From assembly GCF_029222905.1 (NCBI RefSeq), contig NZ_JARHUE010000001.1, forward strand, positions 62,001 to 126,000: 64,000 nt of DNA, in the 5' to 3' direction. The stretch is from Neptuniibacter sp. CAU 1671 (GTDB taxonomy: Bacteria; Pseudomonadota; Gammaproteobacteria; Pseudomonadales; Balneatricaceae). The first letter of the stretch is position 1; the number at the start of each line of letters is the position of its first letter. The translations under genes and the position numbers were made by a program. The notes under the pieces were generated by a model that saw nothing but the letters and a program-made list of their open reading frames with translations, was not told where the DNA came from and did not search any database. Positions 17,938 to 26,198 of the stretch are shown one piece after another.

Positions 17938-17965
17938 TTGACATAGAACCATCCGTCTCTATAAT
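17938..17965 (+). promoter_or_regulatory. Consensus sigma-70 promoter of the tRNA operon
   Basis: Perfect TTGACA (17938-17943), 16 bp spacer, perfect TATAAT (17960-17965), 20 bp ahead of the first tRNA. Such full-consensus promoters are usual for stable RNA. Confidence 0.93.
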
Positions 17966-17985
17966 ACGCAGCACTTATCTGCGGT

Positions 17986-18060
17986 GCGGGAATAGCTCAG
18001 TGGTAGAGCACAACCTTGCCAAGGTTGGGGTCGCGAGTTCGAGCCTCGTTTCCCGCTCCA
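17986..18060 (+). tRNA. tRNA-Gly (GCC)
   Basis: 75 bases with acceptor stem GCGGGAA/TTCCCGC, T-loop TTCGAGC and anticodon loop TTGCCAA, giving anticodon GCC. The CCA end is encoded. First of a Gly-Cys-Leu array behind pgsA. Confidence 0.97.
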
Positions 18061-18082
18061 TATTACGCAGATAAATCTAAAA

Positions 18083-18156
18083 GGCGCGGTGGCAGAGTGG
18101 TCATGCAGCGGACTGCAACTCCGTGTACGCCGGTTCGATTCCGACCCGCGCCTCCA
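18083..18156 (+). tRNA. tRNA-Cys (GCA)
   Basis: 74 bases; acceptor stem GGCGCGG/CCGCGCC, anticodon loop CTGCAAC within GCGGA/TCCGT stem, T-loop TTCGATT, encoded CCA. Confidence 0.97.
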
Positions 18157-18178
18157 GTTCTAAAGAACAGATCCATTC

Positions 18179-18265
18179 GCCCGAGTGGTGAAATTGGTAG
18201 ACACAAGGGATTTAAAATCCCTCGGCCAGTAGGCTGTACCGGTTCAAGTCCGGTCTCGGGCACCA
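18179..18265 (+). tRNA. tRNA-Leu (TAA)
   Basis: 87 bases with a class II long variable arm; acceptor stem GCCCGAG/CTCGGGC, anticodon loop TTTAAAA in an AGGGA/TCCCT stem, T-loop TTCAAGT, encoded ACCA. The stretch from here to 18,475 shows nothing else I can name. Confidence 0.97.
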
Positions 18266-18475
18266 TTCACCCTCACGCGTATTTATCTAAAATCCCTACC
18301 CAAAACCTTTTAAGCCTCTCCGCTTTTCTGCGGTTTCGTATGCATGGCTGTTTATTCGCACCTATAGTTCATCGAGGAACTTGCGGCAGCACTGTTTTGA
18401 GTGCGCAGTATCGCCCAACTGATCCTTACGCGCTGAATCACGTACAGTGATAACTATGCGACAGGAGTTTTAGGT

Positions 18476-18907
18476 ATGCGAGAGTTAAAAATGCTGAGCC
18501 AGAGTTTGCTCCTGGCCATCTGTCTGAGCACGAGTTCTGCGTTCGCAGATACGATAATCGACATCGAAGGAGAAGCTGCACGCGCTACTATCAGTGGCCA
18601 GATCGCAGCGTTTCTGAAGAATGATAATGAAACCGCTTATTCCTATGCGGCGCCCATTATTAAGCAGCAGTTCCCTAATGTAGAGATCTTTATGCTGATG
18701 GTCGTGCACGGCTTCCAGCCGGTCTGGAAACCAAAGAATTATGCTTTTGGTAAAGCGATTCAGATTGGGCCGGAAGAGATTATGCAGCAGGTTTTTCTGA
18801 CCGGGCCTGACGGTAAGCCTTATGAAGCCCTGTACACGCTGACAAAACAGAAAGAGGGCGACTATAAAATTTCCGCCGTCCGGATCATCGAAGCGACTGC
18901 AGCTTGA
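18476..18907 (+). CDS. DUF4864 exported protein
   Basis: A 143-residue secreted protein with signal peptide LSQSLLLAICLSTSSAFA, probable cleavage before DTIID. The body fits the DUF4864 pattern: ISGQIAAFLKNDNETAYSYAAP then HGFQPVWKPKNYAFG, a cystatin/NTF2-like small fold. The final strand YKISAVRIIE is typical. Function unknown; likely periplasmic. Start ATG 18476 is used, although ATG at the LKM position 15 bases later would also leave a signal peptide. Confidence 0.82.
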   Translation: MRELKMLSQSLLLAICLSTSSAFADTIIDIEGEAARATISGQIAAFLKNDNETAYSYAAPIIKQQFPNVEIFMLMVVHGFQPVWKPKNYAFGKAIQIGPEEIMQQVFLTGPDGKPYEALYTLTKQKEGDYKISAVRIIEATAA

Positions 18908-19054
18908 GCAGTATCGCTGCTGTCGAGATGGGAACATTCTTTGAACGTAAGTGAAAGGGGGTAAATACTCTACCTCCCTTCCACTGTGCTTCGGCCTCAT
19001 TTCAGCAGAGTTAACGTCAACTGAAGTACTCAGCTTAAATAGATGGACACTCAG

Positions 19055-20062
19055 TTAATCCAGTCGCCCGATAAACGCAGCCATATCCAGCATCCGATTA
19101 GAAAACCCCCACTCGTTGTCATACCAGCCAAAAACTTTTACCAGTCCGTCACTGACGAGGGTTTGAGTGGCATCAAAAATACAGGATGCGGCATGGTGGT
19201 TAAAATCCACGGATACTAATGGCAGATCACTGTATTCAATAATGCCGGCATATTCCCCCTCAGCAGCCTCCCTCATCAAGTGATTCAGAGACTCCTTGTC
19301 CGTTAACTTACCGGGTATGAATGTTAGATCCACCAGTGAGACATTGGGGGTCGGCACGCGGATAGCCAAACCAGACAGGCGCCCATTCAGCTCTGGCAAT
19401 ACAAGTCCAACTGCAGACGCGGCGCCTGTCTTGGTTGGAATCATGGACAACGCCCCAGCACGAGCCCGATGCAGATCTGAGTGGTGAGTATCCGTTAAGT
19501 GCTGATCATTGGTGTAGGCATGAATCGTCGTCATGACGCCTTGTTCAATACCAAGTGCTTCATGCAGTACCTTTGCCATTGGCGCAAGGCAGTTGGTCGT
19601 ACACGATGCATTGGAAATGATTCTGTCCTCTAGGCTGAGCGACAGGTGGTTAACGCCATAAACAATGGTGGCATCAGCCCCAGCAGCAGGTGCAGATACC
19701 AACACGCGCCGCGCTCCCTGCTGTAGGTGTATTTGCGCCTTCTCTTTGGAGGTAAATCGACCTGTGCATTCCATCACAAGATCGATTTCAAGCTCAGCCC
19801 AGGGCAGGGCATGCGGGTCTGCTTCACTCAATACTCTAATGTCGTGGCCATCGATGCAGAGAAACCCATCTTTCACCTCAACCTGATAACCAAAGCGGCC
19901 ATGAACGCTGTCAAACTGGGTCAGGTGAGCATTAACAGCCGCATCCCCTAAATCATTAATTGCCACCACCTGAATCTCTTCGGTGCGACCTGCTTCAAAC
20001 AATGCACGCAGTATATTTCTGCCTATCCGACCGTATCCGTTGATCGCTACTCTGACAGTCAT
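19055..20062 (-). CDS. gap: Glyceraldehyde-3-phosphate dehydrogenase, type I
   Basis: A 335-residue phosphorylating GAPDH. NAD motif [19 protein letters not shown], catalytic cysteine in [17 protein letters not shown] (about residue 152), TKTGAAS substrate loop and the C-terminal [15 protein letters not shown] are intact. ATG 20062 preceded by GAGGA is the right start; the open frame extends upstream without similarity. Standing alone beside a KfrA-like gene, it may be a second GAPDH (glycolytic, gluconeogenic or Epd-like); residues alone do not settle this. Confidence 0.9.
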   Translation of the reverse strand: MTVRVAINGYGRIGRNILRALFEAGRTEEIQVVAINDLGDAAVNAHLTQFDSVHGRFGYQVEVKDGFLCIDGHDIRVLSEADPHALPWAELEIDLVMECTGRFTSKEKAQIHLQQGARRVLVSAPAAGADATIVYGVNHLSLSLEDRIISNASCTTNCLAPMAKVLHEALGIEQGVMTTIHAYTNDQHLTDTHHSDLHRARAGALSMIPTKTGAASAVGLVLPELNGRLSGLAIRVPTPNVSLVDLTFIPGKLTDKESLNHLMREAAEGEYAGIIEYSDLPLVSVDFNHHAASCIFDATQTLVSDGLVKVFGWYDNEWGFSNRMLDMAAFIGRLD

Positions 20063-20171
20063 AGAGACATCCTCAGCTAAGTGTTTGTTTTTTAATTCAG
20101 CATAGAAGAGAAAAAGCAAACAACACAAGCAATTACTGATGGCATTTGTAAATTCTTACGCCTAAAATACA

Positions 20172-20183
20172 TATCATATGATA
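20172..20183. promoter_or_regulatory. 12 bp palindrome, possible KfrA-like operator
   Basis: TATCATATGATA is a perfect palindrome 17 bp before the ATG at 20200, with a further GATATC at 20191-20196. KfrA proteins bind their own promoter, so autoregulation is a reasonable guess. Confidence 0.45.
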
Positions 20184-20199
20184 CATATTGGATATCAAA

Positions 20200-20889
20200 A
20201 TGAGCAAAAAAGGTGATACGCAAAGTCTGGTAAAACAAGCGGCAGATGCGCTGCTCCATGAGGGTGTGCGACCAACACAACAGAACATCAGAGAGCGCAT
20301 TGGCAGCGGATCAATCACCACCATCAACAAAGCGTTAAACCAGTGGTGGCAAGAACTTGGCGAGCGCCTGAAGGCCAATACGTCGCACCCGATGATTCCT
20401 GACCCGGTTGCTGAAAGCGCCAGCAAACTCTGGCACCAGGCGGTTGCTTATGCGGATGCGCGATTGGAAAAAGAGCGCCTTGACCTGGAAAGTCGCTACC
20501 AGGCACAAGTAACCGCACTTGAGCAGCACGAGCAAAAAGATGAACAGGAGTTAAAGCAACTTCGCGAGCAATGCCTGTCGCTGCTACAGGACAAAGAGCG
20601 CCTGAGCGATGAGAAATACAGATACCTTAAACAGATCGCAGACCTGGAAAACCAACTCCTGAAAGCCAGCAGTGAAGCCGGCGCGCTGAAAAGAGATCTG
20701 AAGCAGCAAGGAATAATGACCGGCAAAGGCAGTGGTGGTGATAGTGTTGAAGCGTTTATTGAACAGCAGGTCACCAATAGATTCCTTAAAGAAGAAAATA
20801 AAACGCTTAAAAAACAACTTGATGTAGCCATAAATGAGAATGCGGCTTTAAAGTACGAGCTTGCGCGGCTTAAACAGGCAAAACAATAA
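20200..20889 (+). CDS. KfrA-like DNA-binding coiled-coil protein
   Basis: 229 residues. The N-terminal 70 residues match the KfrA_N plasmid-region DNA-binding fold (VKQAADALLHEGVRPTQQNI, then IGSGSITTINKALNQWWQEL). From about residue 90 to the end there is a long heptad-rich coiled coil (LEQHEQKDEQELKQLREQ and QIADLENQLLKASSEAG). KfrA is a plasmid partition accessory that binds its own promoter; here it is chromosomal, which hints at past plasmid or island input. ATG 20200 preferred over TTG 20188. Confidence 0.8.
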   Translation: MSKKGDTQSLVKQAADALLHEGVRPTQQNIRERIGSGSITTINKALNQWWQELGERLKANTSHPMIPDPVAESASKLWHQAVAYADARLEKERLDLESRYQAQVTALEQHEQKDEQELKQLREQCLSLLQDKERLSDEKYRYLKQIADLENQLLKASSEAGALKRDLKQQGIMTGKGSGGDSVEAFIEQQVTNRFLKEENKTLKKQLDVAINENAALKYELARLKQAKQ

Positions 20890-21044
20890 ACCATCCGACG
20901 CTACCCTGAATTTTCTCTAACTCATTGCAATTTATGTGTTTTTTCTGCCTAATGAGAGTCATGCTTCAGCATCCTGATTGGCGCTGAGATCACAGATAAG
21001 ATCGGCCTGGAAATAAAATTAACAGCCCCGCTTAAGTGATTGTT

Positions 21045-21494
21045 ATGGATATACTTTTATCAGACAAACCCAGCGCAGACGAAATCATAGAAGCGCTCCA
21101 AAAATGCGGCATTGACGATGCTGTGTGCAGTAAAAGTGAACAGGTTTTTCAGCAAGCCAAGATTCTTCTCGTCAAACATAAGCTTAGCAACGTGACCGTT
21201 CAGCTCCTTGATTCTGAAGGTTATGCTATCCGGCAAGTTACCAGCAAAAAGCGCGGAGAAGGGCGCCAGGATCAACTCACAGACCGTCAGATTGCGGTTA
21301 TTAAAGCCCTTGAAAAAGTGCTGCATCACTGCAAAAAAGAAGGCATTCAGCTGGTTGGCTATAGCGACGAGCTTGTAGCCTTGCCTGCCCATATCAGTAA
21401 TGAAGAAATATCCAGCGCAGGTGCTCTGGATATTAATAGCTTTGGTGTATATCAGGGTGCAGACGCACTGATTTACTCTGAAGAAACAGAGTAA
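21045..21494 (+). CDS. Hypothetical protein
   Basis: About 149 residues from ATG 21045 (a GTG 9 bases upstream is possible). No family recognised. It is soluble, with a basic central segment (TSKKRGEGRQDQLTDRQ), a helical CKKEGIQLVG region and an acidic C terminus (LIYSEETE). It precedes the orphan response regulator on the same strand by 91 bp. Function unknown. Confidence 0.6.
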   Translation: MDILLSDKPSADEIIEALQKCGIDDAVCSKSEQVFQQAKILLVKHKLSNVTVQLLDSEGYAIRQVTSKKRGEGRQDQLTDRQIAVIKALEKVLHHCKKEGIQLVGYSDELVALPAHISNEEISSAGALDINSFGVYQGADALIYSEETE

Positions 21495-21585
21495 TCAGCC
21501 GAAACCAAAGTAGGAAACCAATTGCCAGCTTGATGTGGCATAGTTGCCATAACATCCACTCCACAGGAATGCCGACATCACAACC

Positions 21586-22239
21586 ATGAACGAATGCATC
21601 AGTGTCCTGCTAGTTGATGATCACCCGCTTGTAAGAGCTGGTTTTCAACGCATGCTAGCAGCTGATAGTCATATTGTGATCAAAGGGGAGGCGGATAACG
21701 CCAAGTCAGCCTGTGAGATGTATAACACGCTGCACCCGGATGTCGTGATTATGGATCTCAATATGCCTTCAGGCATGAATGGTTGTGACGACTCCGCTAC
21801 TCACAACGCAGGGCTTGAGGCCATTCGTCGCATTCTCGCACATGACAATCAGGCAAGAGTTCTGGTTCTTTCAGCTACTGATTCAGCGCCTTTTCCAAGC
21901 CAGGTAATCAGCGCCGGTGCGCGCGGTTATCTAACCAAACGCTGTGCCGGTGATGAACTGCTTAAAGCGGTGCGCAAAGTATTTTCAGGCGAACAATATT
22001 TAGCGGATGGGCTTGAAGGCATTAATGAAGAATCTCCATTAACTTCTTTAACTAAAAGAGAATTTCAAATTTTCTCTTTATTGGCTGAAGGCAAAAGCGT
22101 CAGCCATATTGCTGAAGCCATGTACCTCAGTCCCAAGACCGTACATGCGCACAGAGCCAATCTATTCAGGAAGCTAAATATCAAAAGCAATGCTGAACTT
22201 ATTCATATTGCGATACGTCTTGGTATTGTAGAGACCTGA
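21586..22239 (+). CDS. Orphan LuxR/NarL-type response regulator with receiver insertion
   Basis: 217 residues: receiver (SVLLVDDHPLVRAGFQRML; phosphoacceptor Asp in VVIMDLNMP, about residue 57) and C-terminal LuxR HTH (LTKREFQIFSLLAEGKSVSH, then YLSPKTVHAHRANLFRKLNI). Between DLNMP and GLEAIRRI there are extra residues SGMNGCDDSATHNA in place of the usual short loop next to the phosphorylation site. No histidine kinase is adjacent. It resembles GacA/UvrY overall. A short ORF follows 27 bp downstream. Confidence 0.87.
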   Translation: MNECISVLLVDDHPLVRAGFQRMLAADSHIVIKGEADNAKSACEMYNTLHPDVVIMDLNMPSGMNGCDDSATHNAGLEAIRRILAHDNQARVLVLSATDSAPFPSQVISAGARGYLTKRCAGDELLKAVRKVFSGEQYLADGLEGINEESPLTSLTKREFQIFSLLAEGKSVSHIAEAMYLSPKTVHAHRANLFRKLNIKSNAELIHIAIRLGIVET

Positions 22240-22266
22240 AATTTTTTCTGCACGGAGGTTTCCGGG

Positions 22267-22548
22267 ATGGAAGGTAACGACTTTACCGAATTGCTGCTGG
22301 AAACCGCATTTCTCTGGCAAGAGATCTCTGTAGGCGATCGCGTCATGCTTGATGCTGATCTCTATGACGAGCATGCCGTCAAGCTTAAACGCAACCATCC
22401 TTATCAGGTAGTCGCCAAACTTGAAGCCAATCCGCTTGAGAAATCGCTTCTGGTTGTCGAATCTGATCTGACGGGTGAGCTGGTGCAAGTGCATCCCGCG
22501 CTTATCTGTAGCTACCAGAGTGCGATCACGCCGTTCACGCTGTCATAA
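22267..22548 (+). CDS. Hypothetical protein downstream of the response regulator
   Basis: A 93-residue soluble protein with ACGGAGG about 9 bases before ATG 22267, a good ribosome site. No domain recognised; the middle (SVGDRVMLDADLYDEHAVK) and end (LTGELVQVHPALICSYQ) look like a small beta-barrel such as an SH3-like fold, which is only a guess. Likely co-transcribed with the response regulator. Confidence 0.6.
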   Translation: MEGNDFTELLLETAFLWQEISVGDRVMLDADLYDEHAVKLKRNHPYQVVAKLEANPLEKSLLVVESDLTGELVQVHPALICSYQSAITPFTLS

Positions 22549-22991
22549 CCCCAGAACGTATTTGATTGCTTTACAGGGCAGTAATTGCATCTCTTTTTTT
22601 CATATTTTATCCATCGTATTTCATTAACTAAGCAAGTACCCACTAAGCCCTAAAGCACTTAATATCGTATTTGTACTTATTAATACATATACGCATAATG
22701 TATATTATGTTAAATATAAACAATGGCGCGACAACTACAGACACGTGAACCTATATGTTGTTTTGAGATTCAGATGACTTTCAGTCCAGTTTAGTGAATC
22801 TTCGGGTGTGATTATCGCGCGGAGGCTTCGTAGATTTCTTTTTAGCGGGCTAAGGCGACACAAAGTTCAACGCAGCTAACGGGTCTGCCCTAATACCAAG
22901 GGGGATCATTTGCAGCACAATGGGTAGCTAGATCTATTTCGCCAGCAAACGCAAAGCTTGCAGATCTAGCTTTATCCCTTATGAAGCCAAG
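22549..22991. other. Intergenic stretch with one inverted repeat
   Basis: 443 bp between converging genes. The only structure I see is AGCTAGATCT (22926-22935) repeated inverted as AGATCTAGCT (22962-22971), 10 bp arms around 26 bases, close to the 3' end of the next gene and possibly a weak terminator. The left half is AT-rich. No ORF, integrase site or RNA gene is recognisable. Confidence 0.5.
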
Positions 22992-23906
22992 TCATGAAAG
23001 CAACTCGCGAATCGAGCGCTTCCACTTTTTGTCATGAATTATTCTGGTGTGACCTACATCCCCATTGATAATTTCATTCTTGGTCAATGTGGAAAGAGCC
23101 TCCCAGTTGTCGCCGAAAACATATGTAGCGTTGTCCAGATGGATGCTCTCAAGTAGATAAATCTTCTTTGCGCTAAACCCGTAAACAAAATAACCGCTAA
23201 AGCCAGCTCTACCCGTAGCCAAGAAATCCGGATTAAACTTTGAAATATGTTCCATCCTTGATTCTACAACCAAGCGCTCTGAGTCTTTGAGCTTTCCTGT
23301 AACCTCTCCTACTAGTCCTTTGGTTTTAGACCATGGGTAGCTTCCTTTTGGCAGTATCTCCCAGTGCAGTTGCTTGAGCTTGGTTCCTGCAATCTTGCCG
23401 CTATCTATATCAAGAATCTCAAATTCACCAAAGCACTCTAGCATGATGTTTGAAAGATGAATTATTCGCTTTTCATCAGTCTTCTGCAGATCAATCATGT
23501 CAGTCACGATATACATCGCATCACCACCATTAATCTTGCAAACAGTTAGCTCTTCTTCATCAGCAGGAATATATTCTCGAGGGTATTTATCAATGTATCT
23601 GGTTTGTATGCCTGAGTGCTGATATCCATGCCAATCAGTCCAGCTGGTGTGAAATGAAACTGGCTCAGGCTCTTTCGGGAGATCTTTCCTTACCACCTGC
23701 CTTCCAAGCGAATTGGCTTGTGTGGCCTTACCTAATGGCGCAGGTATGAGATAGTCGCCAATGCTTGGGTTCTCATCAAAGCCGACATCTCTGATTTTAT
23801 CTGTATTGGACGGATCTATTCTGTAGGCTAGCTGAATTCTGTTGCTATTCTTAGCTGCTGCGATAATTTTTGTAATCGATCTTACGGATTTCCCTTTGAT
23901 CTTCAT
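22992..23906 (-). CDS. Large hypothetical protein
   Basis: 304 residues from ATG 23906 (MKIKGKSVRS; the frame extends 32 codons upstream without an obvious ribosome site). No family recognised. It starts basic and has clear globular blocks: SFHTSWTDWHGYQHSGIQTR, GGDAMYIVTDMIDL, FLATGRAGFSGYFVYGF and IIHDKKWKRSIRELL. No membrane span or signal peptide. It is isolated in AT-rich DNA on both sides, suggesting acquired DNA. Confidence 0.6.
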   Translation of the reverse strand: MKIKGKSVRSITKIIAAAKNSNRIQLAYRIDPSNTDKIRDVGFDENPSIGDYLIPAPLGKATQANSLGRQVVRKDLPKEPEPVSFHTSWTDWHGYQHSGIQTRYIDKYPREYIPADEEELTVCKINGGDAMYIVTDMIDLQKTDEKRIIHLSNIMLECFGEFEILDIDSGKIAGTKLKQLHWEILPKGSYPWSKTKGLVGEVTGKLKDSERLVVESRMEHISKFNPDFLATGRAGFSGYFVYGFSAKKIYLLESIHLDNATYVFGDNWEALSTLTKNEIINGDVGHTRIIHDKKWKRSIRELLS

Positions 23907-24480
23907 AATGGTCAGAATCCTTTTCTGATGACATATTTGTTGATCAATAAAGCTACAGATGTTCGTTTTTTTCGCAACTGAATATGGCTTAATTAGCTTC
24001 AAAAATTGCCTCTTCTTTAGTTTTTATTATTATTATAATCAATAAGATACAGTTACTTTATCAGGCATATTTTAAATCGCGAAATTCCATAAGTAGTGGA
24101 CACTAACAGGCGAGATTCACATTATCCCGGACAGTAGTGATTTTTTATTCTGAACACCCTCCTGCAACCCCGCAAAACATGCGGCTCTTCAAATTCATTT
24201 ATTCTGAAAACAACATATACCACCTGCTTAGGGCTCAGCCTACATCTCTCTTGTCACGTGGCAGGACTGAATAATAAAGCAGTAACCTTGTGCTCTTTTT
24301 CACACTACCAGCTCATAAGTGTGTCTTCGTTTTGAATCTTCAGTGAGTCTCAACGCAATACACAGCAACATTGACTGTAATCATCATGATCCATTCTTAG
24401 CGATAACTAATGTTAAGCTGGCGCGCCCTAGATGCCCTTCACGATCGTGTTAATAACGATTGAAACACGAAATAAGCCTT
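23907..24480. other. AT-rich intergenic stretch
   Basis: 574 bp without a credible gene. Near the right end TCGTGTT (24445-24451) and AACACGA (24464-24470) form a hairpin downstream of the regulator ending at 24481 and may terminate it. The remainder must hold the promoter of the minus-strand gene at 23906, but I cannot assign it. Confidence 0.5.
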
Positions 24481-26160
24481 TCAATTACCCTGTTTTCTTT
24501 TTTTAAGGCGGTATTCGAATTGTCCCCGAGGCATATTCAGTAATCTTGCAGCAGCGGACAGGTTGCCATCTGCCTTTACCATGGCCTGATTGAGAATCTG
24601 CCGTTCCAGACCTTCAAATGACTCAGTATTGGCAAGCAACTGGTCTATCGCATGTTCAGTTTGATCCCCTTCTTCTACAGAGAGCGAGTTCGACATCGCC
24701 TTGAGACTCGCCTCTGTAAACTCGCGACAGGAGAAGAGATGCTCGATATCGAGGCTCTCCCCGTCTTCAGCCAGAATCACCGCCCGTTCACAGATATTTT
24801 CCAGCTCCCTGACGTTGCCCGGCCAGGTATATTCCAGCATGGCATCCACCGCTTTTTTGGTTACCCCTTTGATCTGTTTCTGGATCTGTTCGGCATAACG
24901 GTTTACAAACAGGTTTACCAGCAGCGGAATATCATCTTTCCTCTCCCGTAGTGGCGGAATTTCAATGGGGAAGATATTTACCCGGTAATACAGGTCTTCG
25001 CGAAAGCGCCCTGCTTTTACCTCCGCTTTCAGATCCACATTGGCTGCGGCTACCAGGCGAATATCGACTTTAATCACCTCGCTGCCACCTACCCGCTCGA
25101 TTTCCCGCTCCTGTATTGCCCTGAGCAGTTTTCCCTGAGCCACCAGTGGCAGGCTGCTGATCTCATCCAAAAACAGGGTGCCGCCATTGGCCCGTTCAAA
25201 CTTGCCGGGTCTTGAACTCACCGCGCCGGTGAAGGCGCCTTTTTCAACGCCAAACAGTTCCGCTTCGACCAATTCAGATGGGATGGCCGCACAGTTAATC
25301 GAGATAAAGGGCGCCTTTGAACGATGGCTGATGGAGTGCAGCGCTTTAGAAAAACGCTCTTTACCTACACCGCTTTCACCCACGAGCAGCACCGTGGAGT
25401 TTGTCGCTGCGACTTTTTTCAGCAGGGTCGCAACCTTGTTAAACGCTCTTGAAGCGCCAACCAGATCAGGCAGTGCGTTGCCCTGAGTATCACGCTGGCC
25501 AGACAGGATTGTAGCTGCATCCTGTCTGGATTTAGGCGCAGAGATAAAGTCTTCGATCTGCCAAAACGCCAGATCATCACTCTGATCATCACCCTCCTCC
25601 AGCGGCATCCCGATAACACGACAGTGCTTGTGACCCATGGCCGTGCATTCGATCTCTTTCCATTGAATTGGGCGACCCATCACCGTGGTGGTGTAACCGC
25701 AAGCATAGCCTGTCATCATCCAGCAGGCAGGCGAACCGCTGACGCCAAAGTGTTCCAGATGCGCATCCGCTTCCCAGGAGTGTTCCCAGTAATAATCGCC
25801 CCAGAATTCACCGGTCTGTTCATCAAACTGCATCCGGTCCACTGCTCGGTTGAGCACAAAACCTTCGCTTTCTCTGATTTTGGGACCATACGCAAACAGC
25901 TGTCCGATATCGGTAATGCCATAGACTTCCCGCAAACGCCGGGCATCTTCAGTACCCTGCTGATAGCCAAGCCGGGTGAAAATTTCGCGGGTTTTCTTCA
26001 GCCCCAGACGCTCGACCAACTCTTTGCGCAGCGAGCCAAGGGAGAAACCATGCAGCAGCAGCATGCGTTGCCCCAGCAGGTGAATCTCACCTTCCGCCGG
26101 GTTCGGTTCGATCAAGGCTGGAGAGTCCAGCTTATTGAGGTCTTCAATGATTTTTTTCAT
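24481..26160 (-). CDS. XylR/DmpR-type sigma-54 activator 1 (V4R effector domain)
   Basis: 559 residues: XylR_N/V4R sensory domain (1-205), AAA+ sigma-54 domain (Walker A GESGVGKE, GAFTGA loop, LFLDEISSLP), Fis-type HTH (GNLSAAARLLNMPRGQFEYR). The four zinc ligands of the MopR/DmpR sensor are kept at C146, E169, C172 and C180. The pocket position of MopR W134 is W125, but the position of the phenol-binding H106 is R96, so a carboxylated aromatic effector is plausible. Last gene of the vanA-like/fdhD/fdh operon. ATG 26160 replaces an upstream TTG. Confidence 0.9.
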   Translation of the reverse strand: MKKIIEDLNKLDSPALIEPNPAEGEIHLLGQRMLLLHGFSLGSLRKELVERLGLKKTREIFTRLGYQQGTEDARRLREVYGITDIGQLFAYGPKIRESEGFVLNRAVDRMQFDEQTGEFWGDYYWEHSWEADAHLEHFGVSGSPACWMMTGYACGYTTTVMGRPIQWKEIECTAMGHKHCRVIGMPLEEGDDQSDDLAFWQIEDFISAPKSRQDAATILSGQRDTQGNALPDLVGASRAFNKVATLLKKVAATNSTVLLVGESGVGKERFSKALHSISHRSKAPFISINCAAIPSELVEAELFGVEKGAFTGAVSSRPGKFERANGGTLFLDEISSLPLVAQGKLLRAIQEREIERVGGSEVIKVDIRLVAAANVDLKAEVKAGRFREDLYYRVNIFPIEIPPLRERKDDIPLLVNLFVNRYAEQIQKQIKGVTKKAVDAMLEYTWPGNVRELENICERAVILAEDGESLDIEHLFSCREFTEASLKAMSNSLSVEEGDQTEHAIDQLLANTESFEGLERQILNQAMVKADGNLSAAARLLNMPRGQFEYRLKKRKQGN

Positions 26161-26198
26161 AACCAACCTTGCTCACCGTTCAGTATCTGCATGACAGC

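Noticed and set aside
22780-22980. Possible integron attC site or phage attachment remnant in the GC-richer part of the gap.
   Set aside because: The core sites expected for attC are not paired, and no integrase or cassette structure is present.
18179-24480. Genomic island integrated at the tRNA-Leu 3' end.
   Set aside because: No integrase follows the tRNA, and I could not find a repeat of the tRNA 3' end in the window; core-like genes directly follow.
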